Notes: generated by a model not told the origin, from the letters alone. 64,000 bases of DNA from Methylobacterium sp. 17Sr1-1 (GCF_003173775.1 NZ_CP029552.1:1931001-1995000), one strand, 5' to 3'; counted from the first letter of the stretch, positions 46,943 through 55,774 are shown. Translations and numbers: made by a program.

Positions 46943-47460
46943 CAGAGCCCCCGGTGATGGACGATGCCGTCCAGGCCATTCTGCTCGAGGGCGAGCGCCA
47001 GGGTTTCCCTGATCGTGTCCCTGTTGGCGCAGTGGCGCAGTCGCCGAACCCCGACAGTGATCATCTCCTCGGCGACCCACAATTCCTGCAGGCCCTGGCC
47101 GATCGCGTCGGCTGCGACCGCATCGAACCCGCGGCGGATGCCGTCGATGTCCAGCGGACCGGTGCTCTCCGAGCCTGCCGCGTTGTTGCCGAGCGCCCGA
47201 ACGTGTCCGATGCCGTGCTGTGACAGGAATGCCTTGGCGCCGGCGATGGTGCGGCCCTGATCGCGGAGAAGGTGCCGGATCCCGCGAAGGAGCTCGATGC
47301 AGGTCTGATCGTAGAGGCGGCGTCCACCGGCTCGCGTGAGCGGTCGGATTTGTGGAAATTGCTCCTGCCAGAACCTCAGGACGTGCGCGGGCTCGCCGAC
47401 CTGCTCCGCCGCGGCGGCAATCGTGACATAGGAGGGGGCTGCCTGACTGGGGATCGGCAT
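46942..47460 (-). CDS. MerR-like transcriptional regulator
   Basis: The 172-residue protein has an N-terminal MerR-type winged helix (about 12-80, YVTIAAAAEQVGEPAHVLRF, IRPLTRAGGRRLYDQTCIEL, LRGIRHLLRDQGRTIAGAKA) that retains the W1 arginine-rich wing. The C-terminal half is helical and has no metal-binding cysteines. It is located just before an HNH gene, a common order in alphaproteobacterial prophages, where it may switch on late genes. Confidence 0.85.
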   Translation of the reverse strand: MPIPSQAAPSYVTIAAAAEQVGEPAHVLRFWQEQFPQIRPLTRAGGRRLYDQTCIELLRGIRHLLRDQGRTIAGAKAFLSQHGIGHVRALGNNAAGSESTGPLDIDGIRRGFDAVAADAIGQGLQELWVAEEMITVGVRRLRHCANRDTIRETLALALEQNGLDGIVHHRGL

Positions 47461-48048
47461 GGTTCACCTCGGTTGCGCGAGTGGCGGCCCCAACGCCGTG
47501 TGGCCCAAAGCCTGGGAGGGGCGCAGGCTTGGCTCGCTGGTGGGCGAGATCACGAGGATTGGGGATCAGGAGAGAAGTGCGGTCGGCTGGCTAACGCCTG
47601 GCTCTGGACACACCTCGAACTGTGAGGAGATTGATGCCTAAGTCTGCGCGCAACTGCAAGGGGTTAACCGAAGGCAGTTCGTGAACTAATCGAACTCAAC
47701 CCACAGGCAGAGTTCACGTAATACCTCAACGTCGCAGGGCGGCGCTTTTCTCGCGTGAGGGACTGATCCAGGGGGCAAGAGGGTTTTTGGTGGTCGCCAA
47801 GGAGCTTAGCGTCTTGGCGCAGCGATCCCACACCACCGTCGCGAATGCGAGCCGTACCGTCGGCGGCGAGCGTCGGCCCGGTGCCTTAACAGTTAGCCCG
47901 TCGAGATCTAGGACGATAGTAACAATTGTTGCATACGCCTTTATGGTCGCAGGCGTCATCACTATCGGTGCTAGCAGCAGCATCAATCAATCGATCGGCT
48001 ACCGCCCACGTGCCAGGCAACTAATTATTAATTCTGCGGATTACTGTA
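47461..48048. other. Gap between phage regulator and GGDEF-EAL gene
   Basis: No frame carries a recognised motif. A minus-strand frame at 47726-47986 and a plus frame at 47787-48068 overlap each other and have atypical composition. This may be the scar of the insertion that brought in the signalling gene, and contains its promoter. Confidence 0.45.
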
Positions 48049-50271
48049 ATGCTCTCGTCAAGCGCTGACCAAATGCCGGTGAACGAGGGCGGGCGTCTGG
48101 CCGCCCTCGACGGGTACGCCATCCTAGACACAGCGCCCGAGCGGGAGTTCGATGACATCGTGAGGATGGCGCAGCGTATATTCGCGGTTCCAATAGTCCT
48201 CGTTTCGTTCGTTGCCGCCGACCGGCAGTATTTCAAGGCTCGCATCGGTCTGGACGTCTGCCAGACCAACCGCGAGGGATCATTTTGCACCCGTGCGATC
48301 CTTGGCCAAGAGGTCATGGTCATACCCGACGCGCTGGCGGATGAGCGCTTTATCTCCTCACCCCTCGTCACCGGCAAACCTTATGTCCGATTCTATGCGG
48401 GCGCACCCCTTGTCACACCGGAAGGTTTTGTCGTCGGCAGCTTCTGCATCAAGGACGTTGTCCCGCGCGCGGACTTCTCCGACGATCAGCGCAGGACAAT
48501 GGAAGACCTCGCCCGTCTCGTGATGGAGCGGCTGGAAGCTCGCAAGCTGAAGCTCGCCGACCGCGACAGCCGCAAGCGATTTGAATCAGTCGCCGCAGTC
48601 TCGCCCGACGCCATCATCTGCGCCGACGGCGCAAACAGGATTGTGTCCTGGAACAAGGCCGCTGAGACAATCTTCGGCTACGCGGCGGCGGAGGTGATCG
48701 GTCAGCCTCTGACCCTCATCGTGCCGCCCGCGTTCCGCTCGATGCACGAGGCCGGTCTAGCCCGTGCCGCCGCCGGCCATCCAACTACGCTCGTGGGCAA
48801 TGTCGTCACTGTGCCGGCCTGTCGCCGCAACGGCGATGAGTTTCCGATCGAACTCTCGCTCTCGCACTGGACCGAGGCCGGCGAGCACCACTTCGGCGCG
48901 ATCGCCCGCGACGTCACCGATCGGGCCCTTGCCGAGGAGCGCCTCAAGCGCGAGGCAGAGCTCGATCACCTCACGGGCATCGCCAACCGGAAGGTGCTGT
49001 CGGCCCGCATGGAAGAGGCGGGCCGCTGCGGCTCAGCCGCCATCCTCCTGCTGGTCGACCTCGACGGCTTCAAGGACGTCAATGACAGCCTGGGTCACGC
49101 GGCAGGCGATGAGGTCCTCAAGGTAGTCGCCGCCCGCCTGCAGGCCGAGGCCTCGGGCAACGCCCTTGTCTCCCGCTTGGGAGGAGACGAGTTCGCGGTC
49201 TTCCTGGAGGGGATCGTCGATCCAGTCGTAGGCACTGCCCTGGGCCAGCGCATGATCGCCGCCATCGAGCGCCCGATCGAGATCGACGAGCGCTGCATCT
49301 ACGTCGGTGCCAGCGTTGGGATCGCGGTGACCGAGGCCGCCGAGTGGGATCCTGGCGAGCTTCTCGGCGACACCGACCTCGCTCTTTACCGCGCTAAAGC
49401 CGAAGGCCGGAGCCGGGTGGCGCTGTTCACGCCCGATCTACGCTCGATTGCGCGGACGCGCACCTCCGTGAGCTCCGGCATGCGCGCGGCGTGGGAGCGG
49501 GGCGAGTTTGAGATGTACTACCAACCCCAGGTGCTTCTCGACACTGGCGCCATCACCGGGGCGGAGGCGTTGATCCGTTGGAATCACCCCGAGCGTGGTC
49601 TCGTCAGCCCCGCCGCCTTCCTGCCGGTCCTCGAAGAGAGCCTGCTCGCCGTTCCGGTCTCGGAGTGGATCCTACGCACCGCGTGCAAGCAGGCGGCCAC
49701 GTGGCGCCGGCTCGGCTTCCCCCGCTTCCGCGTCGGCGTGAACCTCTTCGCGGCCCAGTTCCGAACCGGGGACCTCCCCCACGTGGTCGAGCAAATTCTG
49801 GACGACCACAACCTGCCGGGGGACGCCCTTGAGCTCGAGATCACTGAGAACATCATCCTGCGCAGCGACGGCCGGATCAAGGCCAACCTGACAGCTTTGC
49901 GGGCCCTTGGAGTCGGCATCGCGTTCGACGATTATGGCACCGGCTACGCCTCGCTGACCATGCTGAAGGACTACCCGGTCACACGGCTGAAGATCGACCG
50001 CTCCTTCGTCAGCAACGTCGGGTGTAGCCGGAAGGACCAGACCATCGTTGAAGCGATTTCCACTCTGGCGCGGGGCTTCGACCTTGACGTGATTGCCGAG
50101 GGGATCGAGACGCTGGAGCAAACTGGGTTAATGGGTCAGCATTGCGCCGAAGGTCAAGGCTACTTCTTCGGACGACCGATGACAGCTGGAAGCTTCACTC
50201 AATTATTGAAGGTGGCCGACCGTCGCGCGGACAACGGAGCCGATCGTCCTCATGAACTGAGGAGGGCGTAG
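48049..50271 (+). CDS. GAF-PAS-GGDEF-EAL cyclic-di-GMP signalling protein
   Basis: The 740-residue cytosolic protein has a GAF domain (about 20-170, FVAADRQYFKARIGLDVCQT), a PAS domain (about 180-290, AIICADGANRIVSWNKAAET), GGDEF (about 300-460, with SRLGGDEF and LDHLTGIANRKVLSARM) and EAL (about 475-720, with GAEALIRWNHPERG, FDDYGTGYASLTML and IAEGIET). Both active-site signatures are complete, so it could make and break c-di-GMP. It faces against the surrounding phage genes and its 3' end overlaps one of them by 77 bp, which suggests a later insertion. Confidence 0.92.
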   Translation: MLSSSADQMPVNEGGRLAALDGYAILDTAPEREFDDIVRMAQRIFAVPIVLVSFVAADRQYFKARIGLDVCQTNREGSFCTRAILGQEVMVIPDALADERFISSPLVTGKPYVRFYAGAPLVTPEGFVVGSFCIKDVVPRADFSDDQRRTMEDLARLVMERLEARKLKLADRDSRKRFESVAAVSPDAIICADGANRIVSWNKAAETIFGYAAAEVIGQPLTLIVPPAFRSMHEAGLARAAAGHPTTLVGNVVTVPACRRNGDEFPIELSLSHWTEAGEHHFGAIARDVTDRALAEERLKREAELDHLTGIANRKVLSARMEEAGRCGSAAILLLVDLDGFKDVNDSLGHAAGDEVLKVVAARLQAEASGNALVSRLGGDEFAVFLEGIVDPVVGTALGQRMIAAIERPIEIDERCIYVGASVGIAVTEAAEWDPGELLGDTDLALYRAKAEGRSRVALFTPDLRSIARTRTSVSSGMRAAWERGEFEMYYQPQVLLDTGAITGAEALIRWNHPERGLVSPAAFLPVLEESLLAVPVSEWILRTACKQAATWRRLGFPRFRVGVNLFAAQFRTGDLPHVVEQILDDHNLPGDALELEITENIILRSDGRIKANLTALRALGVGIAFDDYGTGYASLTMLKDYPVTRLKIDRSFVSNVGCSRKDQTIVEAISTLARGFDLDVIAEGIETLEQTGLMGQHCAEGQGYFFGRPMTAGSFTQLLKVADRRADNGADRPHELRRA

Positions 50272-51220
50272 CAGATACGGCAGTTCGCACGATCGGGCCG
50301 AGATGGAGTGATGCGTGAGCCTGCGCCGCGTCGAGGCGCTGCACCTCAGGGGCGGGCCGTCCGAAGCCATAGAAGGCCGCGACGCTGTCGATCGCGGACA
50401 CGACCAGGGCTGACACATCGCGCGCATCGCGGCCTGTGACCCGGGCGATGGCGGTGAACTCTTGCCGATCGACCACGCGCATCCAGAGCAAGGCCTGCGC
50501 TTGGCGGCCGATATAGGCGGTGAGGCGTTGCATCTCGGCGAGGCCGTCCATGCGGTGGGCGGTGACCCCTGAAGCGCCGGCGCTGGTGTCCACAGCGGGC
50601 TCGAAGCGCGGCTCCGGGTAGAGGCCGGCCTCGGCGCGGTGCCAGAGATCGTCGAACTTCTCCATGGCGCGGAGGCGGGCCTCGGTGCGCTCCTTCGGAT
50701 CGCGGATGAGGGTCGCATAGGCTGCCAGGGTCACCTGGGCCTCGCCCTTGCCCTTGGCGTTGCCGAGACGGATCTCGCGGCTTCCGCCGGCGGTACGGCG
50801 GTCGAACACGAGATTGGCATCGAGATCCCTGAGCGGCTTGGCGCGGGCGGCATCAGCCTGGGCGAGGGCAGCCTCGCGCTTGCGCTCCGCCTTCAGCTGG
50901 CGGCGGTAGCCGGGATGGCGCTCCTCGTGACCGGACAGGACGTCCTGAAGGTCAGCAGCCGCCTGTTCCATCCCGATCGCCCGCTTGCGGGTCAGTTCGG
51001 CCTGGATACCGCAGCCTGCCTGCTGGAGGCGGTCCGCGCTCTCACGCAGACGTTCCGCCTCGCGTAGCAGCTGATCCCGGGCGCCGGCGGCTCCGCGGTA
51101 GCTCTCGAAGTCCTGCGCCTCGTTGGTGGCGATAGGGAGGGGGAACGCACGCACGCTGATCACTCCATCCGTCATCAGGAAGCCGTTGGCGGGGTCCTGG
51201 CGCACCTCGGCGCCGTGCAT
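50195..51220 (-). CDS. DUF6456-type phage regulator, altered C terminus
   Basis: The 341-residue protein has a long charged helix (about 40-140, RDQLLREAERLRESADRLQQ). A C-terminal helical domain carries FDDLWHRAEAGLYPEPRFEP and MDGLAEMQRLTAYIGRQAQA, typical of DUF6456 proteins of alphaproteobacterial prophages. The final ~25 residues are antisense to the GGDEF-EAL gene, so the natural end has probably been replaced. Its ATG overlaps the upstream HTH gene stop (TGATG). Confidence 0.65.
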   Translation of the reverse strand: MHGAEVRQDPANGFLMTDGVISVRAFPLPIATNEAQDFESYRGAAGARDQLLREAERLRESADRLQQAGCGIQAELTRKRAIGMEQAAADLQDVLSGHEERHPGYRRQLKAERKREAALAQADAARAKPLRDLDANLVFDRRTAGGSREIRLGNAKGKGEAQVTLAAYATLIRDPKERTEARLRAMEKFDDLWHRAEAGLYPEPRFEPAVDTSAGASGVTAHRMDGLAEMQRLTAYIGRQAQALLWMRVVDRQEFTAIARVTGRDARDVSALVVSAIDSVAAFYGFGRPAPEVQRLDAAQAHASLHLGPIVRTAVSATPSSVHEDDRLRCPRDGRPPSIIE

Positions 51221-51726
51221 CACGTCGCCAGCCAGATCTTGAGATTGGCCGCGACGCTCCGGCTCAGACCACGCGAGCCGTTGAGCACCCGAACGACCTG
51301 GGGGTGCTCGACGCCGATGGCCCTGGCGAGTGCCGTCTTGGTGGTGCCACGGCGGCGGAGTGTGTCGCGGACGAACTTCGCGAGGTTCTCGGTGAGCCGT
51401 CCGCCTGCATAGGCCTGTAGCTCGTCGGCGACCGATTGGGCGTCGACAGCCGGCATGGCCAGATCTCCAAGCCCGATTTGCTCTGGGCGGCCTTCCGAAG
51501 TGGGGTCGATGGCCGGAACGTGCCCGTGGCGAACCGACTGCGCGCGAACAGGGGACCGGGCAAACGCCTTGCCCGCGTGCTGCCACCGGACGCCCGGCTT
51601 AGGTCCGTGTCGACGATCCCACGGAATGCCGACGACTGCCTCAGCCTGAGGGGCAGCACCGAGGTGGGCCGGAAGCGTCTCCCGGAAGAGATCGCCTGTT
51701 GCGAGATCGCGGGTGGGCCTGGTCAC
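51220..51726 (-). CDS. HTH (XRE/addiction-type) DNA-binding protein
   Basis: The last ~78 residues (AVDAQSVADELQAYAGGRLT, then FVRDTLRRRGTTKTALARAI, GVEHPQVVRVLNGSRGLS) form a lambda-repressor-like HTH. A GTG at 51726 with GGAGG 7 bp before it gives 168 residues, with a 90-residue N-terminal part I do not recognise. ATG 51456, with GGAG upstream, would give only the HTH. Both may be used. It is in the early phage operon. Confidence 0.6.
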   Translation of the reverse strand: MTRPTRDLATGDLFRETLPAHLGAAPQAEAVVGIPWDRRHGPKPGVRWQHAGKAFARSPVRAQSVRHGHVPAIDPTSEGRPEQIGLGDLAMPAVDAQSVADELQAYAGGRLTENLAKFVRDTLRRRGTTKTALARAIGVEHPQVVRVLNGSRGLSRSVAANLKIWLAT

Positions 51727-51781
51727 GTTGCAGCCTCCGTCGGGAGCTTTCCGTGTTCGATGCTGAGGGGCCGAGGCTCGG

Positions 51782-52255
51782 TCATCGGCTGGCCTCTGTC
51801 GCGCCTGCGGCACTCTCCCGCGCTTGGCGGCGCTGCTCGGCCCATATTCGGTCGCGCTCCGCCTGCTCGGCCTTGGCACGCTCGGGCCACTCAGCCATCT
51901 CGCGTTCGTAGGCGGCTGCAGCGGCCTTCTGCTGCCGGCGAAGTTCCCGCGCTGCAGCCCGCCGCTCCTGGTCGCGAGCAGCTAGCTGCCGGGCGATCTC
52001 CTCCTGAACCGACCTGAAGGCCTCGGCGACGGCCTCAGCAATGACCCGCGCCATAGCTTCCGAGAAGGCGTCGAGGAGGCCTTCGTCGGGCTCCGGATGC
52101 TGGCGGGCGAGGCGCTCGGCCTCCTCAAACGACAGGCCGGCGGCCACGGCCACGCGTGCGGCCGCAGCTTGCCCTGCCTTTCGCTCGCCCTCCGTCGACC
52201 CGCCGACGGCTAGGGCCATGCATTTCCGGAACTTGGCGCTGTCGATGGCGATCAT
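51782..52255 (-). CDS. Phage early protein, Ala/Glu/Arg-rich coiled coil
   Basis: The 157 residues start MIAIDSAKFRKCMALAVGGS, the same opening style as the 82-aa protein three genes upstream (RARFEKCFALAERGATPGER), so the two share a family or ancestor. The second half is a long charged helix (EIARQLAARDQERRAAAREL). Function unknown. Its start overlaps the stop of the next upstream gene by 4 bp. Confidence 0.65.
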   Translation of the reverse strand: MIAIDSAKFRKCMALAVGGSTEGERKAGQAAAARVAVAAGLSFEEAERLARQHPEPDEGLLDAFSEAMARVIAEAVAEAFRSVQEEIARQLAARDQERRAAARELRRQQKAAAAAYEREMAEWPERAKAEQAERDRIWAEQRRQARESAAGATEASR

Positions 52256-53181
52256 GCCGCCCTCCGAACGTTACCAACGGTCTGGGGAGATACGCCGACC
52301 CTGCGCGCGATCTCGCGATCGGAGAGGCCAGAGCCGAGCAGGTCTAGAACGGCCTGGCGCTTGTGGGCATTGGTCCGGCGCGCGTGTCCAGATTGGACAG
52401 GCCCCTCGTCCTGTTCTTGAAGTCGCGCAGCTAGCCGTTCGATGTCGGCGCGCAGGGTCGCCAACCGCACCCGCTCCTGTCTCGGGTTCGGCGCATTCTC
52501 GATGGTGTTGTGGTGGTCGAACCAGTCAAGGCGAGCCCGCACATCGTCCATGCGGCTCGCGGGCATGGTGTCGAGCAGACGCTCAACGAGTTGGGTCCGG
52601 ATTGAAACTTCGGGTGCCGGGTCTCCACAACCCGTGCCGCGCACCTCGATATCGCCAGCGATTTTCTCCCAGAACCTCCACTCGTCCCAAGCTGCCCGCA
52701 CGGTCTCCGGCAGGGGATAGGCGCGGGACACTGCTTCGACGATGTGCGGGGGTGGCTCGTCGTTGGTGAAGATGTCCCAGCCCGACAGGCTGCCTCTCCG
52801 CCAGCCGGTGGTTTCGCCCTGGACAACGAATGGCGCGCAAGCCTCCTCAAGTGCACGCTCCCAGGAGCCAGGCGCGAATACAGCCTCCTCGGACCCGTAC
52901 TCCGCAACCACTTGGCGCCACTTTTCAGACCGTTCCCGCTCGTGGCCGGCCTTCTGTTGCCGGAAGAATGGCGTGTCGAAAATGTCCTTGAAGTTGGTCT
53001 GTCGCGGCTGCGCAGCGAGCGCTGCCATAGCGTCCAACTTGGACACCGCCTCTGCGACCGTCATTCCGGCGTTGCGGGCCAAGGCTTCCATCCTGCCCGC
53101 CGCGGCTGCCCGCTCACCCGGGTTCGTGGTCCGATCATACAGGGCACGGACCTTTGCGAAGGTCTCCAGACCGCTGGTCAT
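52252..53181 (-). CDS. Phage early protein with C-terminal resolvase-type HTH
   Basis: The 309 residues begin with a DUF2786-like helical unit (KVRALYDRTTNPGERAAAAG, RMEALARNAGMTVAEAV) and end with a helix-turn-helix (KRQAVLDLLGSGLSDREIAR, RVGVSPQTVGNVRRA). The middle is acidic and aromatic-rich and not recognised. It may bind phage DNA in replication or regulation. Overlapping starts and stops link it to both neighbours. Confidence 0.65.
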   Translation of the reverse strand: MTSGLETFAKVRALYDRTTNPGERAAAAGRMEALARNAGMTVAEAVSKLDAMAALAAQPRQTNFKDIFDTPFFRQQKAGHERERSEKWRQVVAEYGSEEAVFAPGSWERALEEACAPFVVQGETTGWRRGSLSGWDIFTNDEPPPHIVEAVSRAYPLPETVRAAWDEWRFWEKIAGDIEVRGTGCGDPAPEVSIRTQLVERLLDTMPASRMDDVRARLDWFDHHNTIENAPNPRQERVRLATLRADIERLAARLQEQDEGPVQSGHARRTNAHKRQAVLDLLGSGLSDREIARRVGVSPQTVGNVRRAA

Positions 53182-53426
53182 AGAAAATCCCCCAGGGCCG
53201 AACGAAATGGGATGCCATCGACGAAATCGTTGAGGCCGACGGACGCTGCAGCTCTATCGGCGATGCCGCAGCGTCTCTCGCAGATCCAGTTGCCCGAAGC
53301 CTCATGCCAGAAGGCGGTCGAGCTATCGCACACAGCCCGGCCTGCTGCCCGTTCCCCAGGGGTTGCCCCACGCTCGGCGAGCGCGAAGCACTTCTCAAAT
53401 CGAGCCCGGTCGATGAGGCTGCTCAT
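53178..53426 (-). CDS. Small phage early protein
   Basis: The 82 residues (SLIDRARFEKCFALAERGAT, PGERAAGRAVCDSSTAFWHE) carry several Cys, including CERRC, which may bind zinc. The N-terminal unit resembles those of the two genes downstream. Function unknown; coupled by 4-bp overlaps on both sides. Confidence 0.6.
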   Translation of the reverse strand: MSSLIDRARFEKCFALAERGATPGERAAGRAVCDSSTAFWHEASGNWICERRCGIADRAAASVGLNDFVDGIPFRSALGDFL

Positions 53427-53746
53427 GAGCCGCGCTTCAGGGTGTTCTGGAGGGCGTTGCGCACAACTTCTTCGTCAATCGTGCGCTCCATGTGCCCCCA
53501 CCAAGCCTCTTCCTCTACATTCCCGACTTCCATCAAGCATTGATAGCGAATGCCTTCAGGAACAGCAGGGAAGGCGGCTTTCGCGGCGTTGATCGGATCC
53601 TTGCCATTCTTCTCCGCCTCGGCCATGAAGGCTACGATCTCAGATTTTACCTGCTTTCTCAGCGCTATCTTGCGCTCTCTTTCTTTTTCTTTTCGAGCCC
53701 ACTCCTCGGAGTTCCAGCCATCACCGAATGGCAGATCATCATCCAT
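53423..53746 (-). CDS. Small phage early protein
   Basis: The 107 residues start MDDDLPFGDGWNSEEWARKE and are dominated by a charged helix (KERERKIALRKQVKSEIVAF) followed by YQCLMEVGNVEEEAWWGHME. No family recognised. It overlaps the next gene by 4 bp. Confidence 0.6.
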   Translation of the reverse strand: MDDDLPFGDGWNSEEWARKEKERERKIALRKQVKSEIVAFMAEAEKNGKDPINAAKAAFPAVPEGIRYQCLMEVGNVEEEAWWGHMERTIDEEVVRNALQNTLKRGS

Positions 53747-53810
53747 CTTGATCTCCTATCTCTTGCTGCGTGCCTTTACGGCGCGCATTTCTTAGTGGCA
53801 GAGGGGCTGC

Positions 53811-53999
53811 CTACTCTGGCCGCGTGGGCGGGAATGAGAGATCCCGGGCGACGAGAAGCCGTGCCTCTGCTCGTGCCGCGTACGCGTCGCAGAGGGCCAG
53901 GTGGTGCCGAGCGCGCTGCAGGTCCCGGGCTGAGCCGAACAGCAGCCAGCAGGCTCGAGCGGTCCCGAGAAGCACGACGATGAAGGGGCGAGCGGTCAT
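53811..53999 (-). CDS. Small phage early protein with hydrophobic N terminus
   Basis: The 62 residues begin MTARPFIVVLLGTARACWLL, perhaps a membrane anchor, then a basic helix (SARDLQRARHHLALCDAYAA). Unknown function. It starts within the stop of the upstream gene (ATGA). Confidence 0.5.
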   Translation of the reverse strand: MTARPFIVVLLGTARACWLLFGSARDLQRARHHLALCDAYAARAEARLLVARDLSFPPTRPE

Positions 54000-54271
54000 G
54001 GCCGGGCTGCCCGCATCCTGTGGTTAAGGCTCACCATCGCCAGATCGGCTTCGGTATCGAGGAGCGCCACCAGGCCCTCTGCCCGCTTGGCGACGTCGTC
54101 CAGGATAAACTCCAGGATCTCCAGCTCGCTTTCCGACAGGAAGAACCGGCGGTCACCATCATCCAGACCGCGGTTGGACAGGGACCCCAGCCACTGCTCG
54201 CCGAGGCGGGCGGCTCGAGCCGTGTCGCGAAGCGGGCTGTCGATTTTCGTGGCGAAGGACAGGGGTGCCAT
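53996..54271 (-). CDS. Small phage early protein
   Basis: The 91 residues (FATKIDSPLRDTARAARLGE, FLSESELEILEFILDDVAKR) are acidic and helical, a style common in phage early regions. Start MAPLSFATK is chosen; a further 18 codons upstream are open but overlap the next gene. Function unknown. Confidence 0.55.
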   Translation of the reverse strand: MAPLSFATKIDSPLRDTARAARLGEQWLGSLSNRGLDDGDRRFFLSESELEILEFILDDVAKRAEGLVALLDTEADLAMVSLNHRMRAARP

Positions 54272-54273
54272 GA

Positions 54274-54579
54274 TCACGCTCCCCGGCCCGGAAACTCGTA
54301 GGCGATCGCGACAGCCGCCTGCCACCGCTCCTCGACCTCCCGGTGAAAGCCCTCGATCGCGGCGCCGACGGCGTACAGTACTTCCGGATCCATGGCGTGT
54401 GGGCTCTCAGCGAGATGACCCATCAGCTTGCCCATACCCTTCATGTGAGCGAGGTCACGTTCGATCGCGCCGAGCTCCTCGTTCAGCCTCTCGACCTGCC
54501 CTTGTCCCACTTGGACAACGCGCGCCGTATCGATGTTCATTGTTTTGCAAGACTGATCGCTGTATGACTTGCTTGTCAT
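54274..54579 (-). CDS. Small phage early protein
   Basis: The 101 residues from MTSKSYSDQ, or 88 from MNIDTARVV, are helical (QVERLNEELGAIERDLAHMK, DPEVLYAVGAAIEGFHREVE). GGGGAA precedes the longer start. Function unknown. It is the last of the overlapping block; 54,580-54,827 upstream holds no gene. Confidence 0.55.
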   Translation of the reverse strand: MTSKSYSDQSCKTMNIDTARVVQVGQGQVERLNEELGAIERDLAHMKGMGKLMGHLAESPHAMDPEVLYAVGAAIEGFHREVEERWQAAVAIAYEFPGRGA

Positions 54580-54827
54580 CGGGTTCCCCAGTCAGGTGAC
54601 GCGGCTGAGGGGCGCGGTCCAGGCGCTCCTCGGCCTTCCTCCTCACAGTCTCGCAGGCCGGTGGAGGACAGCCGGCATGCCTCACGCACCGGGCCGGTGC
54701 GCGATCTCAGCGTTCGAAGCTTGGGGTCGAAGGAGGCCAGCACAGGAAGCGTCTCGTCCGCTTCGCTCCCTCACTGGTAAATTATATAGTGTCCGCCCTG
54801 AGTACCTATGGACGGCTCTGAACGTTG

Positions 54828-54939
54828 TTCACAGTCCGCGTAGAGGGACAGAAACGGCCACTTTGGATTTCGACAGTCCGCCCTGAGGGACAGACAGTCC
54901 GCCCTGAGGGACACCCTGTCCCTCTACGCGGACTGTGAA
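54828..54939. repeat. Iteron-like repeats inside the replication-type gene
   Basis: A perfect 24-bp inverted repeat (54828-54851 and 54916-54939) encloses two exact tandem 21-bp copies (54872-54892 and 54893-54913). All contain AGTCCGC followed by four bases and AGGGAC, and a partial copy lies at 54789. On the minus strand the array encodes VPQGGLSVPQGGLS and VSVPLRGL. Confidence 0.8.
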
Positions 54940-55335
54940 ATTGCTTCCGGGGGTCCAGCGCATGAAACGCTTCGAGGGCAGATCCCCGGTCACATCGCAT
55001 TTGTGCTCGGTCAGCAATCACTCCGTCGCCCGTCGATCCTTGCGACCACCGAAGCTGCCGCGGATCATGGCTTCGATGAAGCCGTGGACCTGCAACTCGG
55101 AGAACGCGTTCGCAGCGGTTGTCTTGCTGATGTGGAGGTCCTCGGCGGCCTGCCGGGTGGACAGCACCAGCGAGCCGTTGTTGTTGCCCTTGTAGACGGC
55201 CTTCAGGAGCACGTAGAGGGCTCTGGCGACCGGCGTGAGTGCCTTCCAGGCGGGGCTGTTCATGAGCCAGGCATAGAGCCTGACGTGGTCGGCGGCCTTC
55301 TCCGATCGGCCGGTGTGATTGTGCTGCTTCGTCAT
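54829..55335 (-). pseudogene. Replication-initiator-like winged-helix protein, in-frame TGA
   Basis: One frame of 168 codons is cut only by TGA 55018-55020 after KDRRATE; homologues commonly have Trp there. Before it is a winged helix (PVARALYVLLKAVYKGNNNG, LVLSTRQAAEDLHISKTTAA, NAFSELQVHGFIEA) seen in phage replication-type proteins. After it LLTEHKCDVTGDLPSKRFMR leads to a C-terminal tail of VPQGGLS repeats. The DNA encoding that tail forms the repeat array, like phage origins placed inside replication genes. As read, the product ends at 105 residues. Confidence 0.7.
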
Positions 55336-55586
55336 GCAGCGCCGCCTTCCCCCGTCAGGATCATTCGCCAGAGGTTGGCCCGGATCGCGGCCTCGTAGCC
55401 GGCGACCTCGCTCCGGACGAGGGGGTCGGCGACGCCCTTCTTACGCAGACCCTCCTCAAGGCGCCGGAGTTGATCACGGAGGTGTCCCTCGGCGTGCTTG
55501 GGCGGCAGGCCCGCCATGTAGGCCGCCGTCTTCCGGATCTGGGGCACGCGACGGGCGAACCGGAAGGGGACTACGATGGCACTCAT
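55332..55586 (-). CDS. Small phage early protein
   Basis: The 84 residues (IVVPFRFARRVPQIRKTAAY, LRDQLRRLEEGLRKKGVADP, EVAGYEAAIRANLWRMI) are basic and helical, resembling a short family common in Hyphomicrobiales phages (DUF6074-like). Function unknown. Overlaps the replication-type gene by 4 bp. Confidence 0.65.
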   Translation of the reverse strand: MSAIVVPFRFARRVPQIRKTAAYMAGLPPKHAEGHLRDQLRRLEEGLRKKGVADPLVRSEVAGYEAAIRANLWRMILTGEGGAA

Positions 55587-55774
55587 CGGCCGTCCTCTGT
55601 CGTACCGGCGGTCTGGGTCGCCAGGGGGGCTGTGGCGGCCTTCTGATCGCCGAAGGTGCCAATGGGCGTGCCGTCAGTGGCGAAGGCGTAGACGTAGCCG
55701 GCCGAGCGCCGGATCGTCCCGAGGAGCGTGCGGCCAGCGTAGACCGAGATCTCGGAGCGGGTCTGCTGCTTCAT
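55583..55774 (-). CDS. Small phage early protein
   Basis: The 63 residues (SEISVYAGRTLLGTIRRSAG, YVYAFATDGTPIGTF) look like a small beta-sheet domain. Similar short proteins occur in rhizobial prophages without known role. Overlaps both neighbours by 4 bp. Confidence 0.6.
   Translation of the reverse strand: MKQQTRSEISVYAGRTLLGTIRRSAGYVYAFATDGTPIGTFGDQKAATAPLATQTAGTTEDGR

Noticed and set aside
47726..48068. Overlapping frames on both strands before the GGDEF-EAL gene
   Set aside because: They contradict each other and neither has a family signature.
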